Positions 35,193 through 46,739 of a stretch of DNA of 57,876 bases are shown piece by piece. Numbering within the stretch: the stretch's first letter is position 1; the number at the start of each line of letters is the position of its first letter. Source of the DNA: Lineolata rhizophorae (taxonomy: Eukaryota > Ascomycota > Dothideomycetes > Lineolatales > Lineolataceae); NCBI GenBank assembly GCA_010093515.1, contig MU001679.1:1098082-1155957 (forward strand), read 5' to 3'. Made by a program: the position numbers and the translations under genes. A model generated the notes under the pieces. The model was not told where the DNA came from, did not search any database, and was given only the letters and a program-made list of their open reading frames with translations.

Positions 35193-35964
35193 CGAGACGC
35201 GGAACGGACCCGACACTCAATACCGTACAAAGTCTGCTCGCAGAGTTTTCTATGCAATAATGTGGCTTCACGATACAGCCAAATGGGCTAAGACAGCTTG
35301 TACTAGTAATAGCGCCTGTAGACAAGACCAATATACTATGCTCAATATTATCAATTCTACACTCTTTGATACGGTTTTGAGCAATCGGACATGATCTCAA
35401 CAGGCTGGACGGCTACCCAAAGTGGCAGGTAATTTCACTTTTGCTCAAACTGCTACTTGGCATGACAAAAAGGGGCGTTTGACGGAAGCGGTACGACAAG
35501 TGGCGAGGCTTCCGGGATTCGCAACCATATTCCACTATAGAGGGCAATCTATACATTGCTTCGCGTCGTTGGATGTGAAATGCGGAAAATTTATATATTT
35601 GACTTGAGACGAGCTAATATGCCGAACGTTCTGGATGTTGAATTCAGAAAAGGTGCGTAGCAGGAGACTTTTGGGAGATTTCTCGAAAGGTTACTCTCTG
35701 AGTCTCACCACCAAGGGTTTGAGGATTTTGGTCGCCATCTGAATTGCTAGGAGGATTATCTGGTGGGGTTAGTCGTGGTACGGGCGCGCGGTATTGCTGA
35801 TAAATTGAAGATCTGCTAGGGAGAGGAGTTGTGGTGGTGATAGTGTAGTAGGGCGGAAGGGTTATTAAGTTCACTTATCGTAGTTGCACAGCATCTCGAA
35901 ATTTGGCTTTTATTAACTAAAGAACAAGAAGGGTGTGATGAAGTAAGTAAAGAACGAACTTTTG

Positions 35965-35990
35965 GTGTGTGTGTGTGTGTGTGTGTGTGT
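35965..35990. repeat. (GT)13 microsatellite
   Basis: Thirteen perfect GT dinucleotides followed by GAGTG. Intergenic; likely polymorphic between strains. Confidence 0.97.
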
Positions 35991-38320
35991 GAGTGAAAGG
36001 TGGCAAGGCAAAATGACAGTTTTTGGTGGTTTAGGGGTTGTTGATGTGAAAGAAAAGCAAATGGGGAGCAAGCTAAATACATTTCGCCGGGGTTTAAGGA
36101 GTCAGGTGGAGAATTACTAAAGATCAAGGCAAAGAAAACTCGGGTAGGGACTTCCTACTTCACTATAGGAGTTTGGGTTCGGGTGTGGTCTGGGCGGAGG
36201 AACGATCGGGTCTGACTGGGATACATGAACTGTTTCAATCACTGGCCGTTGCACTTGTCCGGGGTGCAGTTCGACATTGCTCGGGTGGAGAGGCGGAACA
36301 AGTTTAGGCTCCGTATGATTTAACACGTTCATCGACACATGAACTCTCTTCAAACGCTGTGTGTAGCTGTCTGATCGAAGAAAGACACCAGGCCCGAGTA
36401 ATAGTCGGTTGGATAAAGTCAATTAAGAGCTTGAAGTCCATATGACAATACTGGAACTGGCGGGGAACTAGTTGAACGAACGCGGTCCTATAGTTAGGCT
36501 GGAAATTAAAGGAGCATATCCATACTGGTTTACCTATTGTTCCTTGCTGATGATGTAGCAAATCTACTAAAAAGACCTCGATTAGGACTGGCGGGAGGCG
36601 GAAATTTAGCGGTTACGGCTGCAGCGATGCCAAGTAGAAACCACATGTTCGCAGGAACGGGTAGCTCCATTTCTGCCCCGTTGCGCAAACCCTTCTTCGG
36701 GAGTATAGGAGATCTATCTAGTTAGTACATGCGGGGATAACATGGTAGCAACGGCGAAAGCAGTTTAGTGCGAGCTGATACCTAGGCAAGGTAACAGTAA
36801 TGAGGGTCTAGAATTGGGGTTGCAAAGCGACTACATATAGGTAAAGCCTCCGAATCCAGATTTCGGGAGCCGGAACGCATAATTAAGCGTAAAAAGCGGG
36901 CCCAGGTCACCTCAGCGAAAAGACTCTCCCGAGCCTGTACATTGCTTCGTGATTGGGTTGGCATCTTGGACTGAGAAGTATGGTACTCATCAGCCTCCAA
37001 GTGTGGCGGATTCATTTGGCACAAAGGATGCTGTCCTCGCTTTCCGACAACCTGAGGCCTAGCGCCATATTAAATCTGGACGTGTCAAGGAAACGAAACG
37101 TGACAAGCATATCACACGAAGGGGGGGACCCGCAGGCATGTAGGAGCCCGCTTGCTTTCGGCGAGATACCGGTTCATTCCGGCAGCGCCGCGACCCGGAA
37201 CGTTCCTAAGTCAAGCGGCCGAGATGGCAGCGCGAGGATGGGACCCGACGAGCTCCTATAAAATAAGCGCCAGCGCCCGTAGGACAATGAGCAACGGCGG
37301 TCCTCCACCAGACATCTAGCCCTCGACCCTCGTCTCTCCCTTGATTTCGCATTGCACGCATTGATCCCAGCTGAAATCCCATCCAGTCAGGAAGGCTCCG
37401 AAGACAATCGATAGCAAACCATCCGCAGGCGAACGAATCGTTAATAGAGCTTTGAAGATACAAGGTTAGAGGATCCAGCCCTGGCCTCTACCGCATCGAA
37501 ATGGGTTGACTCAGGAGACGCGCCTCAAGCCTGGTCTTGGAAAGTTCGGTGAGTATCGCTCTTCTCCGGAGACATGTCCGGAAGAAGACCTTACATTCTC
37601 CCACCGTGGAGAACGTGATGCACTCGACGCCAGACTGACCGCGACAGAGAGCGATGGAACGTTCGGTGAGAGAGCGACGACGCCGGAGACGGCGCGGGCT
37701 GCACGCCAAGGCCGGCGGAGCCCGTTCGGGCAGAGAGCTGCGGGCGCACGGACCGAGGCCGGCGGCCCAGCAAAGCACCAACGCACCACCGTCGTCCCAC
37801 GCCGGCCGGGTGGCGCGGCCCCGGCCAACCTGCATCCCCAGCAGCCCTCGCGCCCGCTTGCGACACAGAGCCCCGTCGCCGCTGTCCCCGCGATTATAAT
37901 TTGCTGCTGTCAACGCGGACGGGGTGCCGATACAGAAAGAAGAGCGCGCAGCGATAGGACAACACCACGATCCTTTGGCGGCGGGCCTTGCCTGAATCCT
38001 AGCGGCGACCCGCGACGTCTGGAAGGCCGCATTTCTGACATCTCTGCTGTCTGGTAAGTCTGGGCGGCCGTGGCGCGTGCGCGTGCCTAGCTTGAACTGT
38101 ACCTCCTCCCTGTGAGCTGTCTTAATTAAAAAAAGGAATTATTGGGGCGCATCCCATTTTCGAACATTTACCCCGGATTTTCTTCCACTCTGTCTTGTCT
38201 CGCTCCACGACTTGTCCTTGAATGATCCCATCTTTTCTTCGCATAACCCATACCCTCCCTTGCTTCGCCCCGCAAATCCTTCGGACCCGCCGAGTTAACC
38301 AGCTTCGCAGGGAGCATTAG

Positions 38321-40317
38321 ATGGCTCAACCCGCCCGTACACCTTCCTCACAGAGCGCGCCTTCTATCACGCTTCCCGACCTTCTTCACAACAGCCTCAT
38401 CCTCCGCCAGACCGCGCCGTATCTGCCCGCCTCGGCCATCTACGCGCTCGCCCGCACCTGCAGGACTCTGCACTCCCTCCTCCTCCAGCATTCCGCCAGC
38501 GATGCCTTCCGGCACCTCGACCTCGCGCCGGTGCGCTCCGCGGCGGCCGCGCTGCGCGTGCCCATCGACCGGGGCGGCAACACGTGGCGGGCCGAGCGCA
38601 TGGACGAGTCGCTGACGGAGGACGAGTTCTACTCGGGCCCGTTGCTGGGCATCTTCTCGAAGCTGGGACGGGGCGGCCCCCGGAGCGGACCCGCGCTGCG
38701 GCACGTGCAGACGCTCGTGCTCGACGGGCTCAACAGCGTGACGGCCGACCTGGTGCGCGAGATCGTGGCCGAGGAGCGCTTCGCGAGCGTGCGCGTGCTC
38801 TCGATCCGCGAGTGCGAGAACGTGAACGAGCGCAAGCTCATGGGCGTGCTGCGCTACGCGGTGCGGCCGACGCGGGCCGAGGGGACGCCCCGGCTCAAGG
38901 CTCTCTACGTCTTCACGCCGCGCGAGAAGGGCGGCGGCACCCCGGGCGCCGTTAGCGCCGAGCCCAAGAAGGAGTACCGCCGTAGCCCGGAGCGCAGCCC
39001 GGAGCGCTACTTGATGGGCGCCTCTTCGGGCTCGTCGCCCGCGGGCTCCGCCAGCGGCGGCAGCAACACCGCCGCCTCGACCCCCGGTGCCACGCACGTC
39101 GGCGCCGAGTGGAACGCGCGCAGCCAGGAGGCCCTCACCGCTGCCCTGGCCCGCACCGACGACCGCTGGTACCAGGCGTCCGGGCGCATGCTGAAGCGGC
39201 AACCTGCCGCCGAGTGGGCCGAGACGCTGCGCGTCTGCGAGGGCGTCATCGCCTTCGACGCCGTGCTGTGCCGCGGCCCCCGGCATGACCCGGACTGGGC
39301 TCTCGCGCAGGAAGCGGCCTCGTTCAGCGCGTCGTCGTCGGCGTCTTCGTCGGCGTCGTCGGCCACCAGCGGCGCCAGCAGCGCCCACGCCGCCGGCGTC
39401 GGCGGTAGAGACGCCGGCGCGAACCCGCTGTCGTACCTGCCGCCGGCGGTCGCGACGGTGGCCCTGGGCCCCGCGGGCTGCGACGCCTGCGGGACGTGCA
39501 TCGAGGGCCCCGCGCGCTTCGGCGCCAGCCCGGCCTCGCACCTGCCGCTGCTGGGCCCGCCGCCGCTGCACGGCTCGTCGGTGCGGTCGGCGCAGATGCC
39601 GCACGCGCTGGACGGCGCGGCGCCGGCCGCGCTGCCGCTGATCGTGCGCTGCGAGGACTGCCTGCGCGGCCGCTGGTGCGAGAGGTGCAACAAGTGGTGG
39701 GACGAGGCGTGCTACGGGGGCGCGGGCGCGGCCGGAGGGGGCGCCGCGACGAGGACGCACTTGCAGCAGACGGAGGAGGCGCTCGAGGGGATCCGCGTCG
39801 CCGGTCTGGGCGCAGGCAGGAACAACGGGCTCGCAAAGGTACTTGTCTCGAACGGTCGCTGTTCGGCGTGTCGGCTCGCGGAGGCGGCGAGCGCGAGGCG
39901 CTCGAGGATTCTTGGGTGCTCGTTGAGGGCACGGCCGGTTCCGAGCTGACGGGGGAACTGGGCATTGGGATGGTCTACTCCGGCTGACGCAGGTTGTGCC
40001 TGATTTCTTCTAGATGGGCGTTAAACGGGAATGCTTTGGATGCGGCCGTGTTGTGAGTTTTGCCCCTTTCTGCTGTATTCAGATTGAATGGTAGTGTTTG
40101 CTGATATCGAATGTAGTGCTCCGAATGCAAGGACCGGTTTATTCGCCGCTGTAGGACGTGCTACAATGAGTACTGCATCATCGACAATGATGCGTCTTCG
40201 GAGACGGCGGTACGAGAGGCCCAACCGAGTTTCGGTGTTGTTGAAAGGCTGACTTGATATGTGCTCTAGTGCGATTGGTGCAATTTTAGTGGTCGAAGGA
40301 CCCGCGAGTTGTACTGA
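38321..40317 (+). CDS. F-box-like, cysteine-rich protein
   Basis: Four exons: 38321-39838, 40014-40052, 40117-40209 and 40270-40317, giving 565 aa. The N-terminus (TLPDLLHNSLILRQTAPYLP-ASAIYALARTCRTLHSLL) resembles an F-box, followed by a leucine-rich stretch (VQTLVLDGLNSVTADLVREI, VLSIRECENVNERKLMGVLR) like the start of an LRR. The C-terminal third has paired cysteines: CDACGTCIEG, RCEDCLRGRWCERCNKWW, CFGCGRV-CSECKDRFIRRCRTCY and CDWCNFSG, so several zinc ions are likely bound. The last three exons are tiny (39, 93 and 48 nt), all phase 0 and Cys-rich, which supports their reality. F-box proteins recruit substrates to SCF ubiquitin ligases; substrate unknown. Exon 1 is extremely GC-rich with Ser/Ala/Gly runs, unlike its neighbours. 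Exon 1 end and the 175-nt first intron are the least certain parts. Confidence 0.82.
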
Positions 40318-41121
40318 GAGTTGATGGCATTATGAGACGTCGATGATCGGGACGTGGACGGCACGTTAATAGAAGGTCATCGACGGCTCTCGGTATTACT
40401 ATGGCTTGGATTCGTCGGTTTGGGCATCGCTGGAAAAGTCGAGCGTGCGCGGGCGAAAGGTGCACAAGGGATATACCCCACTCATGTTGGCCGTCGTTGC
40501 ATGGCCGGGGGAGTTGATGATGACACTGCCGTCTGCCTTCATATGCGAGCGTAAGCTATCAGGCCCCCTGGAATGGATCTTTCTTTTTTTTGTTTGGAAA
40601 GGCATAATTTTATTAGGATGGATCTTTTCTTCTGGATATGTGTCTTGTTCTAGGGTTGGGTGGACTGCATCGTCAACTTCCCATTGGTATCTTCACTCTG
40701 GGAAAGGTTGTTTGCTGGTATGAAATAAAAATTGCCTTTCTTTCTTCCTCAGGAAGTCATAATTCAGGCACGAAATTGAAATGTCGTACATGGGTGGGTG
40801 CATAGCCTGTGATTCTATGCCAGTCAGCTGCACGTGATCGCCGTGAAACCTCCAGATCGCCAAGCTCCTTTGTAGCTGCCTGCCAGCTTGCAACTACCTA
40901 AAACGGGATTACGTCCTAACGTGCAACAAGTCTGGGGTGCCCCTCCCCATTTTACACAGCAGACTTGTTTTCTTGGAGCTTCAACAACCCGATAGCACTT
41001 CCGCTTTCCGCGCCTTGCAGGTTATCGCCTAGATTTCTGCATCGGCTCATCGCAAACTCCACTCACATCTCACGCGACTCCTCCCTCTCGCTTTTCCTCT
41101 CCCACCACCCAGGGACGCAGG
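40318..41121. other. Intergenic between F-box-like gene and YIP1
   Basis: No gene. A T-rich tract (40580-40592) follows the first gene; the YIP1-proximal part has pyrimidine-rich leader sequence (41080-41110). Confidence 0.4.
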
Positions 41122-42231
41122 ATGTCCCAATACTACTCGCAGCCAACATACCAACCGCCGCACTCCGCGCAAAACCTCCAATTTTACCCGTCCTCGTACG
41201 GGCCCTCGTCCAGCGCCGGCCAAGTCTCGGGCCACACGACACCGTTCCAGGCGGCCTCGGCGTACCCGGCGGGCCCGATAGGCGGCGGCGGATATGGACC
41301 TAGCGCGGCGGCGTTCGCGGCGCCGGGCATGGGCGTCGGGGGTATGGGCAGGATGGGCGAGCAGGGCGGGCTGAGGACGGGCTGGCTGGCGGCGTTTGGC
41401 ACCGAGGGGTACGAGGGCGAGCCGCCGTTGCTGGAGGAGCTGGGGGTTAATTTTGGGCACATAAAGATGAAGGTAGGTTGTTTGGCCTGCGGTCATGCGT
41501 AGCCGATTTGAAAATACGAGGAGAAGCCATGGGAGGTGGAAGATGCAGGTTCTGGGACAAATACGCTGACGGTGATTCGTGTCGTTGCAGACCCTTACAG
41601 TCCTGAATCCGCTCGCGAGGATAGACCAGCATATTATGGATGATTCTGATTTAGCTGGTCCGGTGCTATTCTTCTTCCTTTTCGGCACTTTCCTGCTCCT
41701 CGTATGTGGCCCCTGTTAAATTTTTGTCCCTGCGGCATACTAACAAGATTGCGATAGTCTGGCAAGGTCCATTTTGGCTACATCTACGGCTTCGCCCTCC
41801 TCGGCAGCACATCCCTTCACACGATTCTCTCCCTCATGTCTCCACCGGTATCACCAATGGCATCAGGCCCCGATGTTTCCTCCGCAATGCAAGACCACGC
41901 CGCCTCATCGCGCACCTCGCACTTCTCTTCCTCGCTCACGTTCCCGCGCTCCGCGTCGGTCCTCGGATATTGCCTGCTTCCCCTTGTCCTAACATCCTTG
42001 GTGGGCGTCGCGGCCCCCATGGACACGCCTTTCGGCTACGTGCTCACCATCGCCGCCATCATGTGGTGCACATACAGCAGCAGCGCTATGTTCACCGCCG
42101 TCGGCCGCATGAGCGATATGAGAGGGTTGGTAGCGTATCCGTTGGCGCTGTTTTACGCCGGGTTTGGCATTATGGCAATTTTCTCATCGAGAGGAACGGG
42201 CGGATTGGCGGCGAAGGCGGCGGGAAGCTGA
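41122..42231 (+). CDS. YIP1: YIP1 Golgi membrane protein (YIPF5-type)
   Basis: Three exons: 41122-41472, 41591-41701 and 41758-42231, giving 311 aa. The cytosolic N-terminal ~100 residues are Gly/Ala/Pro/Ser/Tyr-rich. The Yip1 domain starts at [41 protein letters not shown], a nearly invariant family motif, followed by five membrane helices (for example VLFFFLFGTFLLL-SGKVHFGYIYGFALLG, PLVLTSLVGVAA, YVLTIAAIMWCTYSS, YPLALFYAGFGIMAIFSS). Yip1 binds Ypt/Rab GTPases with Yif1 and functions in ER-to-Golgi COPII vesicle traffic. Compared with animal proteins, the loop after helix 2 is expanded by a Ser-rich insert (SPMASGPDVSSAMQDHAASS). Splice phases are all 0; intron 2 contains CTAAC and ends GATAG. 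Confidence 0.94.
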
Positions 42232-43144
42232 TTTTCTTGATCCTTGTCTGCCATATACGTCCGGAGACACGGTTTTCCTTTGGTTGTTCCTTCTCTTCTT
42301 CATTATATCTATCTTATAGAGACCTCTACAGCTTTTAAGCATGCTTTATGTCATGTTCTAACCTGCGAAGCTTTAGGGTGTTCCAAAAGCGGGTATCGGT
42401 GGGTGTTGGTCGGGCATTTGTTGGTTGAAACTGTTCTAGCCTCGAGTATTACTGTAGGCATGCTGGGGAGATTTTGCCTCCGAATGATTGGCGGTGTTAT
42501 GATGAGCGAATGGCACAGTGATCATCTGGCAACGGACAATTCTACGTTCAAGTTCCCCTGGTTATTTGACAGCCGAAGAATAACTATCCAGGACTTGTTG
42601 ACCACATGCTCGACCTAGATACCTGCATAGCTACTACAGGGAAAGTTCTTCTCACCAATCCCTGTGGGGCTATCAGCCCGTTCAGATAGTAGCAAACAGT
42701 TCATGGTGTTCCAATCTGAGTATCGCCTGAATTTGAGGCACTTGTTTTGCGGGATCTCCAACACTAATGTTTACTGCAGTGAGCCTTTGAACACCACTTC
42801 CACTATTCCTGCGAGGAGTCTTGCCATTGTAGCCCACCAAGTCTCTTAGTTTTTCAATCACGGCACGACCACCCTTAGTGATTGCGAAGCTAGGTATGCA
42901 ACTGCTGCATTCGGATAAACATGGCTTCCGATGCCCGAGGTTTGCCCGGTTAGTACCTAAGTCCTTGCAGAAGTCCGACCTTCCCTGCCTTCCGTGATCT
43001 TTCTTTTGACACTTGCCCACCATTCCATGACCCCTCCTCACGGCTTCTCTTTCGTCACTCGTGCGCATCACGAACTTCTCTTCTTCTTCACACCATAACT
43101 TCCTACACAGGCTAGCAGTATCACTGCATTGAATCAACTCAGAA
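42232..43144. other. Intergenic between YIP1 and CYC3
   Basis: No gene recognised. Only short frames; the last ~100 bases form the CYC3 leader. Confidence 0.4.
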
Positions 43145-44323
43145 ATGGGCTGGTTCTGGGCTGATGCCGTCCCCCCGGCGGCGCCGGTCGCGTCCAAAGC
43201 AGAGAAAGGCCCTCCGGTATGACCATCACACGTGCCTATCTCGACTTCCTTCGTGTAGATGAACACTGACACTCTACCATCAACGTAGCTTGGCTGCCCT
43301 ATGCACCGATCCTCTTCCTCATCATCGTCATCATTATCCGCCCCGTCTACAAGCCCTGCTCTTTCCCCGGGTTCATGTCCGTATGTCCCGCCTGACACGA
43401 CTCCTACGCGCTCCGCTCTGTCCCCCGCCACCTCAACATCGCCTGATCCCGCGCACCCAACGAACACAACGGCTACGTCGACGTTCTCCAAACTCAATCC
43501 ACTCAACTACATGCCGCACTCGCTGTCGCAGTCTCGCGAGTCAGAGCACCAGTCTATCGACTTGCCGGTCGACCGCGAAATCTCGTCTATCCCAAAGGGC
43601 GATGGCACCGGCTCTAACTGGGAGTACCCTTCACCGCAGCAGATGTACAATGCTATGCTGCGCAAGGGCTTCACAGACACACCCGCTGAGCACGTCGAGA
43701 GCATGGTCGCGGTGCACAACTTCCTGAACGAAGGTGCCTGGGCCGAGATCATCGGGTGGGAAAGGAGGTTCGCCCGCGGTCTTGCGGAAGGCTGGAAGGT
43801 CTGTAGGCGAGGTGAAGAGAACTCTATGACCGAGATGGCTCGGGCGGAGCTAGAAAGGATCAAGAGGATACGACAACAAGAGGTTGCTCAGACACAAGCC
43901 ACTCCCGCTGCTGCTCCCAATGCTTGGGACAGGGGCGAAATACCACCGCCCCAGCTCTTGCGCTTCCGTGGCCGACCTAATGATTTCACGCCGAAGGCTA
44001 AGCTCCTCCAGATCCTTGGCTGGGTGTATCCGTCGCGCTTTTCATCCGACCCGCCTTTCGATCGCCACGATTGGGTCGTCGCCCGCTACCCCCCTACTGG
44101 AACCTCATCGCCGGGTTCGCCGCCACAGGAGGTGCGGTACGTCATCGACTATTACGCCGGTCCGCCTGAGCCCAATGGAGACCCAGTGTTCTACCTAGAT
44201 GTAAGGCCTGCGGTGGATTCTCCTAAGCTGGCTGCCGAGAGACTGATTAGATGGGGTGGGGATGTATGGTGGAGGGCAAGTGGGGGTGCCGTCAGGGAAG
44301 AAGCAAAAGAGCAGGGAAGGTAA
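43145..44323 (+). CDS. CYC3: Holocytochrome c synthase (cytochrome c heme lyase)
   Basis: Two exons, 43145-43216 and 43289-44323, give 368 aa. The enzyme attaches heme covalently to apocytochrome c in the mitochondrial intermembrane space. The N-terminus is [14 protein letters not shown], as in other fungal members. A heme-regulatory CP motif (C27-P-M-H30) follows immediately after the intron. The core carries [37 protein letters not shown], the [20 protein letters not shown] segment with the candidate heme-ligand His, [34 protein letters not shown] and [12 protein letters not shown], all standard. The stretch between the CP motif and the core is longer and Ser/Thr/Pro-rich. Splicing joins GPP to LGCPMH in phase; the 72-nt first exon would be lost by single-frame gene calling. 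Confidence 0.95.
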
Positions 44324-44851
44324 AAGGTGTAGGTGTGTGGGTGGTGGGTAATGCGATAGTAAGGGTGTAGGATGCATGGGCTGGTGTGTGGGTTGGTTGT
44401 TGCACTGGAGTTGGAGAAGGTTGGGGATTGCCGGACTACCTGCTCGCCGCCCGGAGGGCTCGCACCGTCATCGCTGGCCGCCTCAGATGCCTTGATGGTT
44501 CGCCGATCCCGCCGCCTACCGCTCACGCTGCCCGCCCGTCACGCCGCCAACTAATGCGAGGCCCCCTCCTCCCCGAAGTCGCCCACAGAACAATCACACC
44601 ACTGATCGGGCCACCTGCACCATCACGCTCGCCCGTCTGTGGAGTTGAGACATTGCTGTAGCATCCTCATCGGCGATCGGGGTGAGTCACGACGGGGTCG
44701 GGTCGCAGTAGGGCCACCTTAAGGTTCTGTCGACACTAGACAACAGCTACCCCGCCGTCGTAAGAGTCACACCAAGGGTCTGGATGCTGTCACATTGGAA
44801 TTGGTTACCAACGGGAACGTGAATCCACAGTCTCGCTGCGGGGGGAAAATG

Positions 44852-45060
44852 GGGTGCCAGCGAAACCATGAGTCAACTGTTCGTCGGCGGGACGGAATGC
44901 AAGAGGGCATAGGACACTAGCGAAGGGGTGAATCTACTGAATGCCTGCGGGGCCAGTGCGGGAGGAAATCTAGAAAGCTATGGAACGCCAACGAAGAGGT
45001 GAATCTGCTGCTTGTCGGCGGGAGGGTGCGGGAGGGAGTGGAAGGAAATGCGACCCGCCT
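44852..45060. repeat. Degenerate tandem repeat, about three units of 60-70 bp
   Basis: Three related blocks start near 44852, 44911 and 44981. Each has a CCAGCGAA/CTAGCGAA/CCAACGAA core, then a GTGAATCTRCTG-like segment and a CGGCGGG/TGCGGGG segment. Units 2 and 3 share GGTGAATCT(A/G)CTG exactly except one base. Not coding in any consistent phase. Confidence 0.5.
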
Positions 45061-45998
45061 GCAGCAGAAAGAGCGGCAAAGCATGTGCTTGGTTCGCATT
45101 GCCGACGGAATGTGCTATGGGATGCTCAGCGTGGGTGTTTCCCGGACGGATGTTCCCCGGGTGTCCGGCGGTGTTCGCAAGGTCAGTGGATATTTCTCAG
45201 TTTCTATGGCCTCCAAATCTTTACTCTGTGAGTTTCTTCATTGTTTTTAATATTGGATTTCCCGTCTTGAGTGGCCTCAGGCGAGACGTTCGTCTAGAGT
45301 TTGGGACAAGTTGTGCATAAGCGAGATTCTCTGAGGTGCGGGAAGCTCTGAGACAAGCGAGGTTTTACTTATTTCCAGGATAAGGGAACTTCAAACCGAG
45401 ATCACTTGAGACGAGCGAGGAACTTGTACATAGGACGAAGTTCTTTTCCTAGAAACCTTTTTCCTTGTTACAAGGCTTCCTACATCATACAATTGTAATT
45501 CATAGCTACACTACTATGCTTCAAACAACCTCTTTCGGCTCTGGATTTCTTCATCCAACCCACCATCACGACTTCAACTGTATGAGTCTAGGGTGGATTG
45601 CAGTTACTGTTGCTGTTCCGCTCAGGAAAGTGTAAGGTTCGCGTGAACTCCTCCAGTAATTCTTTGACATGTGCTGGCTAGCGCACGGCCCAGCAATCTT
45701 CGATCGGAGGGGGCAACCGCTAAGGCATGCGTGGAAGGCAACCAAGTGCCTAGACCCTTAACCCCCACCCGCCAAAGGCCTCGCCACATATCGAACGCGT
45801 GTGTCACCCCATGATCATTTGCGCTGGGCTGGCAATTCCCCGAGATCGGGGCGCCCGGCCGGCAATGGCAGCTCCAGAACTCCTTCCCTAAGGGTACAAA
45901 TATGGCCAGACACCCACGAAAGCTCGACTTTTGTTTCCCATACACCTGGCCTACTCCAGCCCAGTATCCCCAAGCACTTGGGGTCATGGTCGTAGGTT

Positions 45999-46264
45999 AT
46001 GGACCGCGGGACATAGGCTTGGGGCTTGGACCTTGGTTGGTAGGACCGGGACTTGGACCTTGGTCATGGGCTTTGAGCCTTGACCTGGACCGAGACCTGG
46101 ACCGAGACCTTGAACCTTGACCTTTGCTCTTGACCTGGGACCGCGACCTTTGACCCTGACCCCTTGCGCCATTGACCTTTACCTTATGCCTTGGACCTTA
46201 CCTTACGCTTTGGGTCTTATGTCTCGTACGTGGCCTTATGCCTTATGCCTTGACATAATGCCTT
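45999..46264. repeat. Degenerate CTTGGACC/CCTTATG short-period repeat
   Basis: About 265 bases made of variations on CTTGGACCTT, GACCTGGACCGA (twice in tandem) and CCTTATGCCTTG. Strongly strand-asymmetric in G and C. No regular unit length, so an old drifting minisatellite is likely. Confidence 0.6.
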
Positions 46265-46739
46265 AGAGAATTGGATTTCAAACCTTTACAGACTACATGC
46301 TGTCCTTTCTTAGTCTTGTTACAAGACCTTTCAAAAATCCTTCTATCTTATCCCTTTAGCGGCTTGGTGCGCCGCTTTAGGATCTTGGACACTTTGGTAG
46401 AGACCTTACGCCGACATATAGCCTACTCCTTCGGACACAACATCATTGAACCTAAGCACATGAAGATCCCAAGTGCAGTCGCTATATGAGGCACATACCA
46501 GAGGTGCTACATGTTTGGCTTTTGCGCACGCATACTTGCTTGTAACATAGGGAGATCTCTCTCACGAGTCGTTGCAAAGGCTATATCGACCTAGAATGGG
46601 AATAAAGCGACCAGCATATGGTCTTACACAAAGAAAAGCCGATAATTTTTTGTTACAAGTATCGACATGCCCAGTGCTTCATGGGTTCGGATGGTGCCCC
46701 TCACGAAAAGGGAGAGTAACCGTTTCGACTTACTTATAA

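Larger units (their letters stand above)
33602..38320. other. 4.7-kb gene-poor region
   Basis: No supportable gene. A minus-strand frame at 33921-34190 looks weakly coding but has no start context or family match. 34550-35160 is AT-rich and may be an old repeat. A G15 run and a (GT)13 microsatellite are listed separately. From about 37000 the sequence becomes GC-rich: it is promoter and leader of the F-box-like gene, with pyrimidine-rich tracts at 38160-38260. The long GC-rich frames at 37500-38057 lack ATG starts and overlap on both strands, so I treat them as composition artefacts. Confidence 0.5.

Noticed and set aside
34698-35216. 172-codon minus-strand ORF
   Set aside because: Overlaps the G15 run, which creates its Pro stretch, and AT-rich sequence with opposing frames; no domain seen.
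37506-38057. GC-rich 183-codon plus-strand ORF
   Set aside because: No ATG start, overlapped by equally long frames on the other strand, low-complexity composition; best seen as promoter/leader sequence.
38348-39760. 470-codon minus-strand ORF
   Set aside because: Lies antisense to the F-box-like exon, is Arg/Ala/Gly-rich without domains, and results from high GC removing stop codons.
44940-45320. Overlapping plus-strand ORFs of 83-102 codons
   Set aside because: Three phases are open at once over the degenerate tandem repeat; composition effect rather than a gene.
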